NCBI GenBank assembly: GCA_965214415.1
Contig: CBDCBQ010000003.1
Location: 2,852,001 to 2,916,000, forward strand
DNA length: 64,000 bases
Reading direction: 5' to 3'
From: RH-AL1 sp965214415
Lineage (GTDB): Bacteria; Pseudomonadota; Alphaproteobacteria; Rhizobiales; Beijerinckiaceae
Shown here: one piece after another, positions 1-9,919 of the stretch
Layout: the number at the start of each line of letters is the position of its first letter
How positions within the stretch are numbered: position 1 is the first letter of the stretch
Notes under the pieces: model-generated
The model's input: only the letters and a program-made list of their open reading frames with translations
Database searches by the model: none
What the model was told of the DNA's origin: nothing
Position numbers and translations under genes: made by a program

Positions 1-1087
1 GCAAGGCGATCTGCTCGCTGTATTCGCGAAGGCGCGCGAGCGAGAAGCGGTAGTTCGCCTCATAGTGCTGGCGGGCGAAAGCCAAGGTCGCGAGGCGTCG
101 CCCGATGCTCATCGTGCCGCCGGTGCCGAGCATCGCGAAGGCCAGCGCGCACCAGAACAAGAAACCCGGCAGGTGGAATTGGGTGCCAGGGAACGTCAGC
201 TTAATCGACGCCGTCCACAGGATGATCGAGTAGGCGACGAGCGACGAGAGCTGCGAGATGAGGTTGATCGAGAAATTGTAGACGCCGAGGCCGCCGAACA
301 TGCCGCCGTCGATGAAGCGCGGCACGTCCTCCTGGATACGCTGGTCAGGGTTGTCGGTGCCGACGCCAGCCAGCATCATCCCGTAGTGGTTGTGCTTGTC
401 GAGCCAGCGTCGCGCATAGTCCTCCGTCAGGTACTGGCGCCAGCGGATGAACAGCGTGTTGGACGTGACGAACTCGATGTAGAGCGAGACCAGATAGGGG
501 ACGAGATAGATCGGGTAGTCGACGAGGATCGCGCGCCAGAAGGCCGGCTGATCATAGCCCTGCAGCGCATTGAACAGCGCGCGGCCGACGAACGACAGGT
601 TCACGACCATGAAGACTTGGAGCTGGTTGATCAGCACCAGGAACATCAGCGCGGCGGCGGCGGCGTGGCGCTCGGGCACGCTGATGCCGAGGACCGGCAC
701 ACGCAGCATTCCATCCATGCGGAAATAGCGATCGGCGATCGCCAGCGAGCGTCGCGCCACTGGAATATAGGCGGCGACGTAAGCGAGGACCGTGAACAGC
801 GCGACGGTTATCGCGACGCTGCTCGGCACGCGCACGCCTTCGAGCGACGTTGGCCAGTGACCAAGCGCGCTGAAGCAGACGCAGATGCCGAGGACGACGA
901 CCTCAGTCGCGAAGAAGCGGATGAGGATCTGCAAAAACGTCGAGGTTCGCTCCGCTGCGCGGAACGTCACGACGGCGGCGAGCAGGCTGAAGCCGGCGAG
1001 AAGGTAGACGACGCCGTGCCCGCTCCGGTGCGCGACGTAAGCGGCCGCGAGCGCGAAGATCGCGACCACGAGTCCTAGCAATTTCAT
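1..1087 (-). CDS. ABC transporter membrane domain, SbmA/YddA (ABC_membrane_2) type, cut by window edge
   Basis: Reading leftward from the ATG at 1087 there is an open frame of about 362 residues that runs off the left edge, so the C-terminus is missing. The N-terminus has several hydrophobic segments (roughly residues 4-42, 52-78, 92-112, 140-165). A long stretch follows with the motif NPDQRIQEDVPRF, typical of the membrane domain of YddA/SbmA/ABCD-type exporters, where it precedes further helices. In this family a nucleotide-binding domain usually follows in the same chain; here it would lie outside the window. The substrate cannot be told; relatives carry peptides, vitamin B12 or acyl-CoA. 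The next gene upstream on the same strand ends 142 bp away, so co-transcription is uncertain. Confidence 0.85.
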   Translation of the reverse strand, partial: MKLLGLVVAIFALAAAYVAHRSGHGVVYLLAGFSLLAAVVTFRAAERTSTFLQILIRFFATEVVVLGICVCFSALGHWPTSLEGVRVPSSVAITVALFTVLAYVAAYIPVARRSLAIADRYFRMDGMLRVPVLGISVPERHAAAAALMFLVLINQLQVFMVVNLSFVGRALFNALQGYDQPAFWRAILVDYPIYLVPYLVSLYIEFVTSNTLFIRWRQYLTEDYARRWLDKHNHYGMMLAGVGTDNPDQRIQEDVPRFIDGGMFGGLGVYNFSINLISQLSSLVAYSIILWTASIKLTFPGTQFHLPGFLFWCALAFAMLGTGGTMSIGRRLATLAFARQHYEANYRFSLARLREYSEQIAL

Positions 1088-1229
1088 GAGCGCGGCTTCC
1101 GATGGCTGGTGGGTGGTTCCACCCGCCAATTACGACCGCAAGAGGGCCGCGCGACAAAGCATCTCGCCGGGCGGTAGGGGGCTGATGCGGCCGACAGGCG
1201 CAGGCGTCCTGGCGAGCAGCCGCGTGGCG

Positions 1230-1634
1230 CTAGTGCTCCCCCTCGGCCGCGAGCGTGCCGTCGCGCCCATTGACTTGGTCGAGCAGGACCGGCGACGGCT
1301 TGAAAGTGAGCACCCGGCGCGGCTTGATCGGCACCTCGACGCCGGTGCGCGGGTTGCGGCCGATCCGCTCGCGCTTCTCGCGGACCGCGAACAGGCCGAA
1401 CGAGCGCAGCTTGACGCTCTCGCCCCGCGTCAGGGAGCCGGACACCTCCTCGAGCGCCATCTCGAAGATCTCGCGGGCCTGGCCGCGCGAGAGGCTCGGG
1501 CAACTGGCGTAGACGCCGTCCAAGATATCGGCCCGCGTGGCGGTGCGGCGAAAGCTCGTGGCCCCCGTGTCGTCACGGTCGTCGAGATCCGGAACCGAGC
1601 CGCTCGTAAACGAATAAGCCAAAGCGTCTGACAT
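1230..1634 (-). CDS. IHF/HU-family DNA-binding protein with N-terminal extension
   Basis: A 134-residue protein. Residues from about 33 onward match the HU/IHF fold: an alpha-helical dimerisation part, then the beta-arm motif GRNPRTGVEVPI followed by RRVLTFKP, which intercalates into bent DNA. The spacing and RNPRTG motif fit the IHF-alpha/HU group (usual length 90-105 residues). About 30 extra residues, polar and acidic, precede the fold. The start at 1634 is the only ATG; no strong Shine-Dalgarno is visible, so the extension could be shorter with another start. It lies just downstream of groEL on the same strand, but a hairpin separates the two. The role is nucleoid architecture or regulation; whether it is the housekeeping IhfA or a paralogue cannot be decided here. 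Confidence 0.85.
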   Translation of the reverse strand: MSDALAYSFTSGSVPDLDDRDDTGATSFRRTATRADILDGVYASCPSLSRGQAREIFEMALEEVSGSLTRGESVKLRSFGLFAVREKRERIGRNPRTGVEVPIKPRRVLTFKPSPVLLDQVNGRDGTLAAEGEH

Positions 1635-1680
1635 CGAAGATGCGTTCCCTTGCAGGCTGACAAGGAGACGTACGGAAAGA

Positions 1681-1703
1681 GGGCCCCGATGGTTTCGGGA
1701 CCC
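1681..1703 (-). terminator. Hairpin after groEL, probable terminator
   Basis: Read on the minus strand this is a 9-bp stem (GGGTCCCGA pairing with TCGGGGCCC, one G-T wobble) with a 5-nt loop, starting about 30 nt after the groEL stop and followed by TCTTTCC. The T tract is short, so termination may be partial. Confidence 0.6.
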
Positions 1704-1733
1704 CCTTGTCTTTCGCGTTGATTGCTAGAGCGT

Positions 1734-3380
<1,647 letters not shown>

Positions 3381-3459
3381 GTTGTTTTAGCTCCTACAGT
3401 CTATGAAAGGGACACGGGCGAGCGGTCGCTCAGCCCAAGGCTCGAGCCCGAGGGGCTGC

Positions 3460-3747
3460 TCAGCCGACGATGCCCATGATGTCGCTCTCCTTCATGATAA
3501 GGAGATCCTTGCCGTCGATCTTGACCTCGGTGCCCGACCACTTGCCGAACAGCACCTTGTCGCCGGGCTTCACGTCGAGCGGCGTCAGCTTGCCGGACTC
3601 GTCGCGGCCACCTGGGCCAGCGGCGACGATCTCGCCCTCCTGGGGCTTCTCCTTGGCGGTATCGGGGATGATGATGCCACCCTTGGTCTTCTCTTCGCCT
3701 TCGAGGCGCTTGACGACCACGCGATCATGCAAGGGACGGAAATTCAT
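3460..3747 (-). CDS. groES: Co-chaperonin GroES (10 kDa)
   Basis: A 95-residue protein starting at the ATG at 3747 with MNFRPLHDRVVVKR. The frame is open further upstream, but the family length and the conserved N-terminus fix this start. The mobile loop (around EGEEKTKGGIIIPDTAKEK, residues 16-34) and the C-terminal KDLLIMKESDIMGI are present. It caps the GroEL ring during ATP-dependent folding. It is first gene of the groESL operon, with the CIRCE element 75 bp upstream of its start codon. Confidence 0.98.
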   Translation of the reverse strand: MNFRPLHDRVVVKRLEGEEKTKGGIIIPDTAKEKPQEGEIVAAGPGGRDESGKLTPLDVKPGDKVLFGKWSGTEVKIDGKDLLIMKESDIMGIVG

Positions 3748-3822
3748 GGGATTGCAGTCTCCTAGGTTCGACGTCGCTCGCCAGATCCAGTGCCGCGCTT
3801 TGGCAACCAGCCGAGCGAAGTG

Positions 3823-3849
3823 ATAGCACTCTGATATGGGGAGTGCCAA
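3823..3849 (-). promoter_or_regulatory. CIRCE operator (HrcA site) overlapping groESL promoter
   Basis: The plus strand shows ATAGCACTC, a 9-nt spacer and GAGTGCCAA, matching the CIRCE consensus TTAGCACTC-N9-GAGTGCTAA in 15 of 18 half-site bases. On the minus strand the outer half gives a -35-like TTGGCA, and 17 nt further a -10-like CTATCA, so HrcA binding would block RNA polymerase. This implies heat-shock derepression of groESL. No hrcA gene is in the window. Confidence 0.9.
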
Positions 3850-4070
3850 CACGCCGCATGTAGCGAAGGTGGGGGGTCCGTGTCAATCGCCGCCCGCGAT
3901 ATAGGCGCTGTTTGCCGCCGATTTAGGCAAACCCACGAGACCCGACTTTCATCGCGGGGTCGCGAGAGCCAACTACGATCGCAGGCTGGCAACCACGTCC
4001 GCCAGAAGCTTGGGATCTGACGGCCGCGTCTGATATCTAGAAGCCCGCCACGATATGATAGGAGCGAACC

Positions 4071-4433
4071 ATGGGCTTATTCGATACGGTCAAGGGCGCG
4101 ATCGGCGGCCTCATGGGGTCGGTCGACCCGGATCAGGTGGCTGGGGCGGTCAACAAGGTCTATCCGGGTGGCCTGCCGGGTCTGCTGAACCAAATGCAGT
4201 CCTCCGGGTATGGTGCGCAGGTTGCGTCCTGGCTGGGGCATGGTCCCAATGACCCGATCGATGGGCAGGACATCCAGAACGTGCTCGGCAACGACCACGT
4301 GAAGCAGTTGGAGGCGCATTTCGGCATCCCGGCCGGCGCGATCGCCGATATGCTGGCTAAGGCGCTGCCCGCCGCCGTCGACAAGCACAGTCCGAATGGG
4401 CAGCTGCAGCCGCAATCCGCACCGAACACCTAG
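4071..4433 (+). CDS. YidB-like (DUF937) protein
   Basis: A 120-residue soluble protein starting MGLFDTVKGAIGGLMG, with a Shine-Dalgarno AGGAG six nt before the ATG. The GLLNQMQSSGYGAQVASWLGHGPN stretch around residues 40-62 and the following NVLGNDHVKQLEAHFGI helix are typical of the YidB/DUF937 family, found in many proteobacteria and of unknown function. It is transcribed divergently from groES, with 220 bp in between holding CIRCE and no other recognisable gene. Its neighbours do not suggest a role. Confidence 0.8.
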   Translation: MGLFDTVKGAIGGLMGSVDPDQVAGAVNKVYPGGLPGLLNQMQSSGYGAQVASWLGHGPNDPIDGQDIQNVLGNDHVKQLEAHFGIPAGAIADMLAKALPAAVDKHSPNGQLQPQSAPNT

Positions 4434-4442
4434 CGCGCATCG

Positions 4443-4862
4443 CTAAGTCGTCCGCGTCGGCACTTCGATCGGGGTCGACGACGGAATGCCCGCCGGCGCG
4501 CCTTGCCCCGGGCCCGGGATCGTCGACGGGGCTGGCGACGGCACGTTGATCGGCTCCGACTGCGGAGCCGTCTCGGGCGGTGTCGGCGTTCGGACTGGCG
4601 ACGGCCCCGGCGTCTCCGGCTTCGGCGGCACGGGAACCGAGAGCGGCGGCGTGCCCGGAGCGGGCTCGCCCGGCTGATGTGGCACCTGCGGCGGGACCGG
4701 CACCGACAACGGTGGCGGGCCAGGTTGCTCGGTCGGGCTTTCGGGCTCTGGCTCCCTTGGCGGCACTGGGATCGAGAGCGGCGGCGGGCCGGGATGCTCC
4801 TGCGGTACCGGGTCCGGCGGCGGCTGCCGATCGGGCTCCGGCTCGATCGCGGGGTCGGGCAT
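4443..4862 (-). CDS. Proline-rich repeat protein, unknown function
   Basis: A 139-residue, very Pro-rich and acidic protein with three near-identical copies of a 12-residue block (PGPPPLSIPVPP, PGPPPLSVPVPP, PGTPPLSVPVPP) spaced by Glu/Pro-rich linkers, then a Pro/Thr/Ser tail. No signal peptide or membrane segment is visible. The frame is supported by an AAGGAGG Shine-Dalgarno six nt before the ATG. It is probably intrinsically disordered with polyproline-II character, perhaps a linker or scaffold. Because other frames of this GC-rich repeat are also open, I keep moderate confidence that it is expressed. Confidence 0.6.
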   Translation of the reverse strand: MPDPAIEPEPDRQPPPDPVPQEHPGPPPLSIPVPPREPEPESPTEQPGPPPLSVPVPPQVPHQPGEPAPGTPPLSVPVPPKPETPGPSPVRTPTPPETAPQSEPINVPSPAPSTIPGPGQGAPAGIPSSTPIEVPTRTT

Positions 4863-4899
4863 GCGCCCCCTCCTTCAAATCTTGGGAAACTGGCCGCGG

Positions 4900-5163
4900 C
4901 TACGTCTTGTTGGGCGCAACGCCGTGCTTCGTCATGCACGAGCGGCGGTACGCCTTGCGCGCCTCGCCCTTACCTTTCTGCACAGTGAGACCCTTGGCAT
5001 CAGCCTCGGTCGAGCACTGCTTGAGAAACGCACCGATCTCGGCCCTGGTCGGCTTGGTCGCGGCATCCGCGGCGGGCGTCTCGGCCAGCGCGAAACCGCC
5101 CGAGGCGAGCCCTCCAATCGCCGCGAGGCACCCGTTCAGCGCCAGGCTCCTTGCAAATCTCAT
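4900..5163 (-). CDS. Small secreted PsiF-repeat-like protein
   Basis: An 87-residue protein with a Sec-type signal peptide (charged start, then LALNGCLAAIGGLASGGFALA, cleavage after ALA near residue 27). The mature part has two cysteines in the pattern FLKQCSTEADAKGL then ARKAYRRSCMTKHG, resembling the PsiF repeat (Cys, Lys/Ala-rich, Gly, RKA, Cys). It is a likely periplasmic small protein of unknown role. The pro-rich gene follows 37 bp downstream on the same strand. Confidence 0.7.
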   Translation of the reverse strand: MRFARSLALNGCLAAIGGLASGGFALAETPAADAATKPTRAEIGAFLKQCSTEADAKGLTVQKGKGEARKAYRRSCMTKHGVAPNKT

Positions 5164-5216
5164 CTTCGAATGACCGCCTTGATGCGCGACTGCTGTGATG
5201 AAGTCGTCGACGCGGC

Positions 5217-5387
5217 TTAGGCAGCAGCGCGATCGGCTGAGGCCGTCGCCTTGCCGCGCTTGGCGGTGCCGCCCGCTTGCGGCTTGGCCTCACTGGCGTT
5301 CACGCGAAGGTTCTGCCCAACGCGATCGGCGGGCGCGGCCAGAGTGAAACCGGACGGCGCGGCGAACGCGGATCTAAAACGTGTCAT
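5217..5387 (-). CDS. Possible small basic protein (56 aa), unrecognised
   Basis: A short frame starting MTRFRSAFAAPSGFTLA and ending in an Ala/Lys/Arg-rich tail. A GGGAG is seen 8 nt before the ATG, which is the main support. I recognise no family. The frame is open further upstream without a good start, so this may be chance in GC-rich DNA. The rest of the 5164-5600 interval shows nothing I can name. Confidence 0.3.
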   Translation of the reverse strand: MTRFRSAFAAPSGFTLAAPADRVGQNLRVNASEAKPQAGGTAKRGKATASADRAAA

Positions 5388-5600
5388 CAAGCAACTCCCG
5401 GATCTATCGCTCTTTGCAGCCTGTAATGCGCTAGCGTCACGAAAAGACGACTCCACGAGCGGAAATTTCCGGTGCCGAATGGCGACACCCGTCGATAGCT
5501 TCCGCAAGGGTGAAATTCCGGCGGGCGCCTTCTGCCGCAGCGGTGGCCAGCAACCTTGATGAGGTCGTGGTGTTCCTCGCCCGCCCAACAGGATGCCGCC

Positions 5601-6023
5601 ATGACCCGCTATATCGCCGCCTACATCGCCACGCTCGTCGTCTTCCTGGCGGTCGACTCGGTGTGGCTGAGCCTGATGGCGAACCGGCTCTACAAGCCGA
5701 CGCTCGGCGACATCCTGCTGCCGAAATTCCTGCCGGGGCCGGCCATCGCCTTCTATTTGATCTTCATCGTCGGCGTCGTGATCTTCGCGGTCTCGCCGGC
5801 GATCAAGAGTGGCGATTGGACCAGTGCACTGCTCTATGGCGCCTTGTTCGGCTTCTTCAGCTACGGCGTCTACGACTTCACGAATATGGCGACGCTGCGC
5901 AACTGGACGGCGACCATCACCGCCGCCGACGTCATCTGGGGCACGGTGCTCACCGGCACGTCGGCAACCCTCGGCTTCCTGATCTCGGGCTGGGTCCTGC
6001 GCGCCACCAACCTCGCCGGCTGA
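5601..6023 (+). CDS. DUF2177 family membrane protein
   Basis: A 140-residue integral membrane protein starting MTRYIAAYIATLVVFLAVDSVWL. I see four hydrophobic segments (about residues 4-24, 45-65, 72-95, 110-132) and the family motif YGVYDFTNMATLRNW near residues 90-104. The ATG at 5601 has AGGA upstream and gives the usual family length; a frame 15 codons longer is less likely. DUF2177 genes recur beside DUF1295, DUF1365, FAD-oxidoreductase and CFA-synthase genes, as here, so a role in membrane-lipid modification is inferred. It points toward, and converges with, the leftward gene ending at 6029. Confidence 0.85.
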   Translation: MTRYIAAYIATLVVFLAVDSVWLSLMANRLYKPTLGDILLPKFLPGPAIAFYLIFIVGVVIFAVSPAIKSGDWTSALLYGALFGFFSYGVYDFTNMATLRNWTATITAADVIWGTVLTGTSATLGFLISGWVLRATNLAG

Positions 6024-6028
6024 CGCGG

Positions 6029-6616
6029 TCAGATCGGCTCGCGTGTCGCGATCTGACGTTTGGCGGCAACGTAGACCAGGTAGGCCGCGAGGCAGCCGAC
6101 GCACCAATGATTGAGATTTGCGAAGTCGGCATACTGTGTCGGCGTGTAGGTATGGAGTGGCACCCCGAGCCGTCGGAGCAGCAGGGTCGACAGGCCGGTC
6201 GCGAGGCTCAACGGGCCGGAGACCGCCCATTCGGCCATCGTGAAGAAGGTCGCCGCGATCAGCAAGCATGGCAGCAGGAACCAGCCGACGTCGGATTGCC
6301 AACCGAAGGCCTTGACCGACAGCAGCGTGTTGGCGATCCCGAAGACGACGAAGAGCACGCGGGCCAAGGTCGGATGGCGGCGTGACACCAACGGCACGCA
6401 AAAGAACAGCGGCTCCGTGATGAAGATGATGGTCGCCGGCCAGATTGGGCGGCCGACGGCCCACCAGACCAGCAGCGGATAGAACGGCAGATGCGTCCAG
6501 ATCAGGGTCGCGCCCGTGTTGGCGAGCGTGGTCAGCCGGTTCGGCGCCGCGACATGCCGGAGAGTGGCGTGATGCAGGCGCGCGTAGCCCTGGCGCGCGA
6601 TGCTCCAGGGGCTCAA
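6029..6616 (-). CDS. Membrane protein, tandem paralogue B (unknown function)
   Basis: A 195-residue protein with five to six membrane segments. It is clearly related to the gene directly upstream: both share an N-terminal TLxxxGAxLxWxxxPxYP pattern, a central IANTLLSVKAFGWQSDVGWFL block and a C-terminal hydrophobic helix. The start is the TTG at 6616, whose T-G overlaps the upstream TGA and which has GGAGG eight nt before it. This start also makes the two paralogues equal in length. I do not recognise the family. Its place in the lipid block suggests a membrane-associated role, but nothing catalytic is visible. Confidence 0.8.
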   Translation of the reverse strand: MSPWSIARQGYARLHHATLRHVAAPNRLTTLANTGATLIWTHLPFYPLLVWWAVGRPIWPATIIFITEPLFFCVPLVSRRHPTLARVLFVVFGIANTLLSVKAFGWQSDVGWFLLPCLLIAATFFTMAEWAVSGPLSLATGLSTLLLRRLGVPLHTYTPTQYADFANLNHWCVGCLAAYLVYVAAKRQIATREPI

Positions 6617-7194
6617 GCCACCGTCCTCCGCGCCCGCACGGCGGCCACGACGAGGTAGACCGAGAGGACCACGACGCTCCACAGGTTCAGATGCGCCAGC
6701 GAGGTCGCCTGCGCGGGTCGATACGCGTGCAACGGCGGTCCGAGCCGCGTGACGATCAGCGCCGCGGCGATCGTCATCGCGCAAAGGACGGCGGCGAAAC
6801 GCCATTCGCTGGAGCGGAAAAAGCCGAGCGCGATAACGAGGCAAGGGACAAGAAACCATCCGACGGCAGTCTCTGGGCCGAACGCCTTCGTCGACAACAG
6901 CGTGTTGGCGACACCGGCGATGACGAAGGTGGCGCGACCGCCCTTCGAGCTGGCGCGGGCGACCAGCGGCACGGCGAAGAACACGGGCGTCGACAACCAG
7001 GTGAGCAGCGACGGCCAAGCATCGCGCCCGACGATCGCCGCGACATAGACGGGGTAGAGCGGTTGGCTGCTCCAGACGAGGAAGGCGCCGGAGTTGCTCG
7101 CCGCGGCGAGCGGATCGGCGTTGCCGAGATAGCCCGCCGTCACATCGCGCAGCCGGCGCCATTGGCCTCGCACCACGACGACGAGAGCTTGCAT
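6613..7194 (-). CDS. Membrane protein, tandem paralogue A (unknown function)
   Basis: A 193-residue polytopic membrane protein with a short basic N-terminus, then segments at about residues 36-55, 62-80, 90-110, 113-130, 135-155 and 170-188. The VANTLLSTKAFG and VGWFLVPCLVIALG blocks match paralogue B, so a local tandem duplication is seen directly. It begins one base after the stop region of the methyltransferase gene upstream and overlaps paralogue B by 4 bp, so all are in one leftward operon. Function unknown. Confidence 0.8.
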   Translation of the reverse strand: MQALVVVVRGQWRRLRDVTAGYLGNADPLAAASNSGAFLVWSSQPLYPVYVAAIVGRDAWPSLLTWLSTPVFFAVPLVARASSKGGRATFVIAGVANTLLSTKAFGPETAVGWFLVPCLVIALGFFRSSEWRFAAVLCAMTIAAALIVTRLGPPLHAYRPAQATSLAHLNLWSVVVLSVYLVVAAVRARRTVA

Positions 7195-7195
7195 C

Positions 7196-8254
7196 TCAGC
7201 GCGCCGGCCTAAGCCGGTAGTGGGTCACGCCCCAGGTGTCGCCGCCGGCATGGCCGAACAGGCCTTCGGTCGCGAGGTAGAACAGCCGCCAGCGCCGCAG
7301 CCACAGCTTGGCATCGCCGCCGTAGACGCCAGCGAAGAGCCGCAGGATCGCGGCGCGGTTGGCGTCGCAATTGGCCAGCCAGTCACGCGCTGTGCGGGCA
7401 TAGTGCTCGCCATTCCAGTCCCAGGTGTCGACCACCTCGTAGACATCGCCGAACTGCCGCAGCAGCCCGCGGCTCGGCATGATGCCCCCGGTGAAGAAGT
7501 GCTGGGCGATCCAGTCCGTCTTGTCGCGATGATCGAAGCGGTAGGGCGCGCTGGCGTGCGTGAAGACGTGGATGAAGACGAGGCCATCGGTGGCGAGCCA
7601 GCGCTGCGTGTGCTCGAGCAGCGCGCGCCAATTGGCCATGTGCTCGAACATCTCGACGGACACGATGCGATCGTAGCGCGCGACGGTCTGGAACGTATTC
7701 ATGTCGGCGGTGACGACGCTGACGTTGTCGAGGCCGCGCGCGCGCGCCTGGTCCATGATGTAGGCGCGCTGGCTCCGCGAGTTGGAGACCGCCGTGATGG
7801 CGGCGTGCGGATAGTGCTCGGCCATCCACAGGGTCAGCGAACCCCAGCCGCAGCCGAGCTCGAGAATGCGCTGGCCGTCCTCCAAAGCGGCATGCTCGCA
7901 GGTCAAAGCGAGCGCGCGCTCCTCCGCCGCGGCAAGCGTGGTGGCCGGAGAGTCATAATAGCAGCAGGAGTACTTGCGACGCGGACCGAGGCACAGGGCG
8001 AAGAAGTCGGCCGGCACCTCGTAGTGCTGCGTGTTCGCGGCGTCCGCGTGCTCGGCGATCGGGAACGCGTCCATGCCGGCGGCGAAGGCGCGCTCGCCGG
8101 CCGGGTCGGGCACCGCGAGCTTCTTGCGAGTTCGGCCGACTAGAGCGCCGATGCCGGCACGGGTGACGGCGTCTGGCATCGGCAGCCGCTCGATGGCGCC
8201 GATCGCGGCGGGGATCAGGCTCATCGCCGCTTGCTCATGTGGCTCATCGCTCAC
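7196..8254 (-). CDS. CFA-synthase-like SAM-dependent lipid methyltransferase
   Basis: A 352-residue class I methyltransferase of the cyclopropane-fatty-acid synthase superfamily. The SAM-binding motif ILELGCGWGSLTLWMAEHYP is near residue 130, preceded by YSCCYYDSPATTLAAAEE, the usual acyl-lipid CFA signature region. It also has VSVEMFEHMANW and FIHVFTHASAPYRF. It is shorter at the N-terminus than true CFA synthases (about 380-420) and groups by eye with the methylating rather than cyclopropanating branch, such as the enzyme of furan-fatty-acid synthesis; that is inference. The 11-bp overlap with DUF1295 upstream points to one operon. Confidence 0.85.
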   Translation of the reverse strand: MSDEPHEQAAMSLIPAAIGAIERLPMPDAVTRAGIGALVGRTRKKLAVPDPAGERAFAAGMDAFPIAEHADAANTQHYEVPADFFALCLGPRRKYSCCYYDSPATTLAAAEERALALTCEHAALEDGQRILELGCGWGSLTLWMAEHYPHAAITAVSNSRSQRAYIMDQARARGLDNVSVVTADMNTFQTVARYDRIVSVEMFEHMANWRALLEHTQRWLATDGLVFIHVFTHASAPYRFDHRDKTDWIAQHFFTGGIMPSRGLLRQFGDVYEVVDTWDWNGEHYARTARDWLANCDANRAAILRLFAGVYGGDAKLWLRRWRLFYLATEGLFGHAGGDTWGVTHYRLRPAR

Positions 8255-9056
8255 CTCGCGGAGGCGTCGGGAAGAAGGCGCTGACCTTCTCCTGGTAGGC
8301 GCGGAAGTTGCCGCCGTGCTTGCGGATCATGTGCTGCTCGAGCGGCGGCACGCCGGACACGTAGCGCAGCAGCACGAACATGAAAATCGGCCCCGACAAC
8401 GCGACGAAGCCCCACGGGTACTCGCCGGTGATGTTGGTGGCGATGATCGGATAGGCGAGCCAGCCGAACCATTCGAAGAAATAGTTCGGGTGCCGTGACC
8501 AACCCCACAAGCCGGCGTCGCAGATCTTGCCTTTGTTCGATTTGTCGGCGGCGAATTGCTTGAGCTGCTGGTCGGCCGCGCCCTCGCCGAAGATCGCGCC
8601 AAGCAGCACGAGCGCGCCTAAGATGTCGGGCGGGTGAATGCCCGGCGCCGGATTGTGCGCGGCGATGCCGACCGAAAGCACCAGGACGAATGCCGCCAGC
8701 GCCTGAATCTGCAAGAACCAGAACAGCCGCGGCTGGAAATTCTCCTTCCATTGTTGGCGCATCTCGGCGTAGCGCGGGTCCTCGCTGGATGAGGTCAGCG
8801 TGCGGCGCAGGATGTGCGTGCCGAGCCGGACCGACCAGATCGCCACCAGGATCGCGACGAGCCATTGCCGCGCGGTCGGCACGTGCATCTCGCCCTGCCA
8901 CGGCACCAGCGCGAGGAACACGCCGCCGAGGCCCATCTCGTAGGACCAGAAAACGTCGGACCAGCCGGAGTTGCGGGTCTTGTACTGGGTCGCCCAGGCG
9001 GCAGCCATGAGCGCCGACAGCACCAGCGCCGTGACCCCGATCGTCGTGACGATCAT
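8244..9056 (-). CDS. DUF1295 family membrane protein (steroid 5-alpha-reductase-like fold)
   Basis: A 270-residue integral membrane protein with about six to seven helices. The C-terminal half carries the motif GLWGWSRHPNYFFEWFGW (about residues 184-201), diagnostic of the DUF1295/ICMT/steroid 5-alpha-reductase superfamily, where this region binds NADPH or SAM. Genes of this family regularly accompany CFA-like methyltransferases. A reductase or desaturation step on an acyl chain is plausible but not shown. It overlaps the downstream methyltransferase by 11 bp and the upstream hydrolase by 4 bp. Confidence 0.88.
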   Translation of the reverse strand: MIVTTIGVTALVLSALMAAAWATQYKTRNSGWSDVFWSYEMGLGGVFLALVPWQGEMHVPTARQWLVAILVAIWSVRLGTHILRRTLTSSSEDPRYAEMRQQWKENFQPRLFWFLQIQALAAFVLVLSVGIAAHNPAPGIHPPDILGALVLLGAIFGEGAADQQLKQFAADKSNKGKICDAGLWGWSRHPNYFFEWFGWLAYPIIATNITGEYPWGFVALSGPIFMFVLLRYVSGVPPLEQHMIRKHGGNFRAYQEKVSAFFPTPPRGER

Positions 9057-9919
9057 GCGAGGCGACTGGGCTGAAAGAAGTGCGGCGAGCCGGGCTTCGG
9101 GCGGATCGCGTCGGCGCGCTTGCGGATGAAGGCGAGCGTGTCGCGCAGGCTCGGCGCCAGCGGCCGCAGCAGCGGGCTGAACGCGCCCATTACGAGCGCA
9201 TGGTCGATGCGCTTGTAGAAACGCGTCTCGGCGCGGCCGCCGAGCGCACGGATGCGGGTGGCGAGCTTGCGGCTGTTTTCGGGCCGCACCGTGCTGTCGC
9301 GCAGGCCGGTCATCAGCAGCATCGGCGCGGCGTCGCCCCGCGCGTAGGCGATCGGCTGGCTGGTGCGCAGATCGCCGCCGGCCGGAGCGAAGATGCGCTT
9401 CAACACGTCGCTGGTCAGCGGCAGGAAGTCGTACGGCCCGGCGAGGCAGACGATCCCAGCGAGTGCCGAGAGGCTCGCGGGATCGAGTTGCGTCTTGTCG
9501 AGGGCGAGCATGGTGGCGATGTAGGCGCCCGCCGAGTGCCCGACGAGGAAGATCAGGCCCGGATCGGCGCCGAACTCCGTGGCATTGCGCCGCGCCCAGC
9601 GCACGGCCCGGGCGCCGTCCTGGATGAAGTCGGGGAAGCGCACATCGGGATAGAGCCGGTAATCGGGCACGACCGTCACGATTCCGCGCTTGGCGAGCGC
9701 CATCGCGGCGAACCGGTAGTCCGCCTTGTTCCCGTCTTCCCAGCCGCCGCCGTAGAAGAACACGACGATCGGAGCATCGATCACGCCTTTCGGCCCGTAG
9801 ACGTCGAGCAGGCCGCGACGTCCGTCGGAGAAGCGGATGTCGCGCGTCACCTCGACGTTACGCCCCACGGCGAGCGCGTTGACGATCGAAACCCCGTTGA
9901 TGGGCCAAGGCCATGCCAT
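9053..9919 (-). CDS. Alpha/beta hydrolase (HSL-type esterase/lipase-like)
   Basis: A 288-residue alpha/beta hydrolase. The oxyanion-hole motif FFYGGGWEDG is near residue 55, the nucleophile elbow GHSAGAYIA near residue 128, and a late Asp (GLRDSTV) and His (RIDHALVM) complete a triad. No signal peptide is evident; the start MAWPWPINGVSIVNALA is weakly hydrophobic. It is the first gene of the leftward lipid operon and is divergent from the FAD oxidoreductase (148 bp between them). A substrate cannot be assigned; an ester of the modified lipid is a guess. Confidence 0.85.
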   Translation of the reverse strand: MAWPWPINGVSIVNALAVGRNVEVTRDIRFSDGRRGLLDVYGPKGVIDAPIVVFFYGGGWEDGNKADYRFAAMALAKRGIVTVVPDYRLYPDVRFPDFIQDGARAVRWARRNATEFGADPGLIFLVGHSAGAYIATMLALDKTQLDPASLSALAGIVCLAGPYDFLPLTSDVLKRIFAPAGGDLRTSQPIAYARGDAAPMLLMTGLRDSTVRPENSRKLATRIRALGGRAETRFYKRIDHALVMGAFSPLLRPLAPSLRDTLAFIRKRADAIRPKPGSPHFFQPSRLA

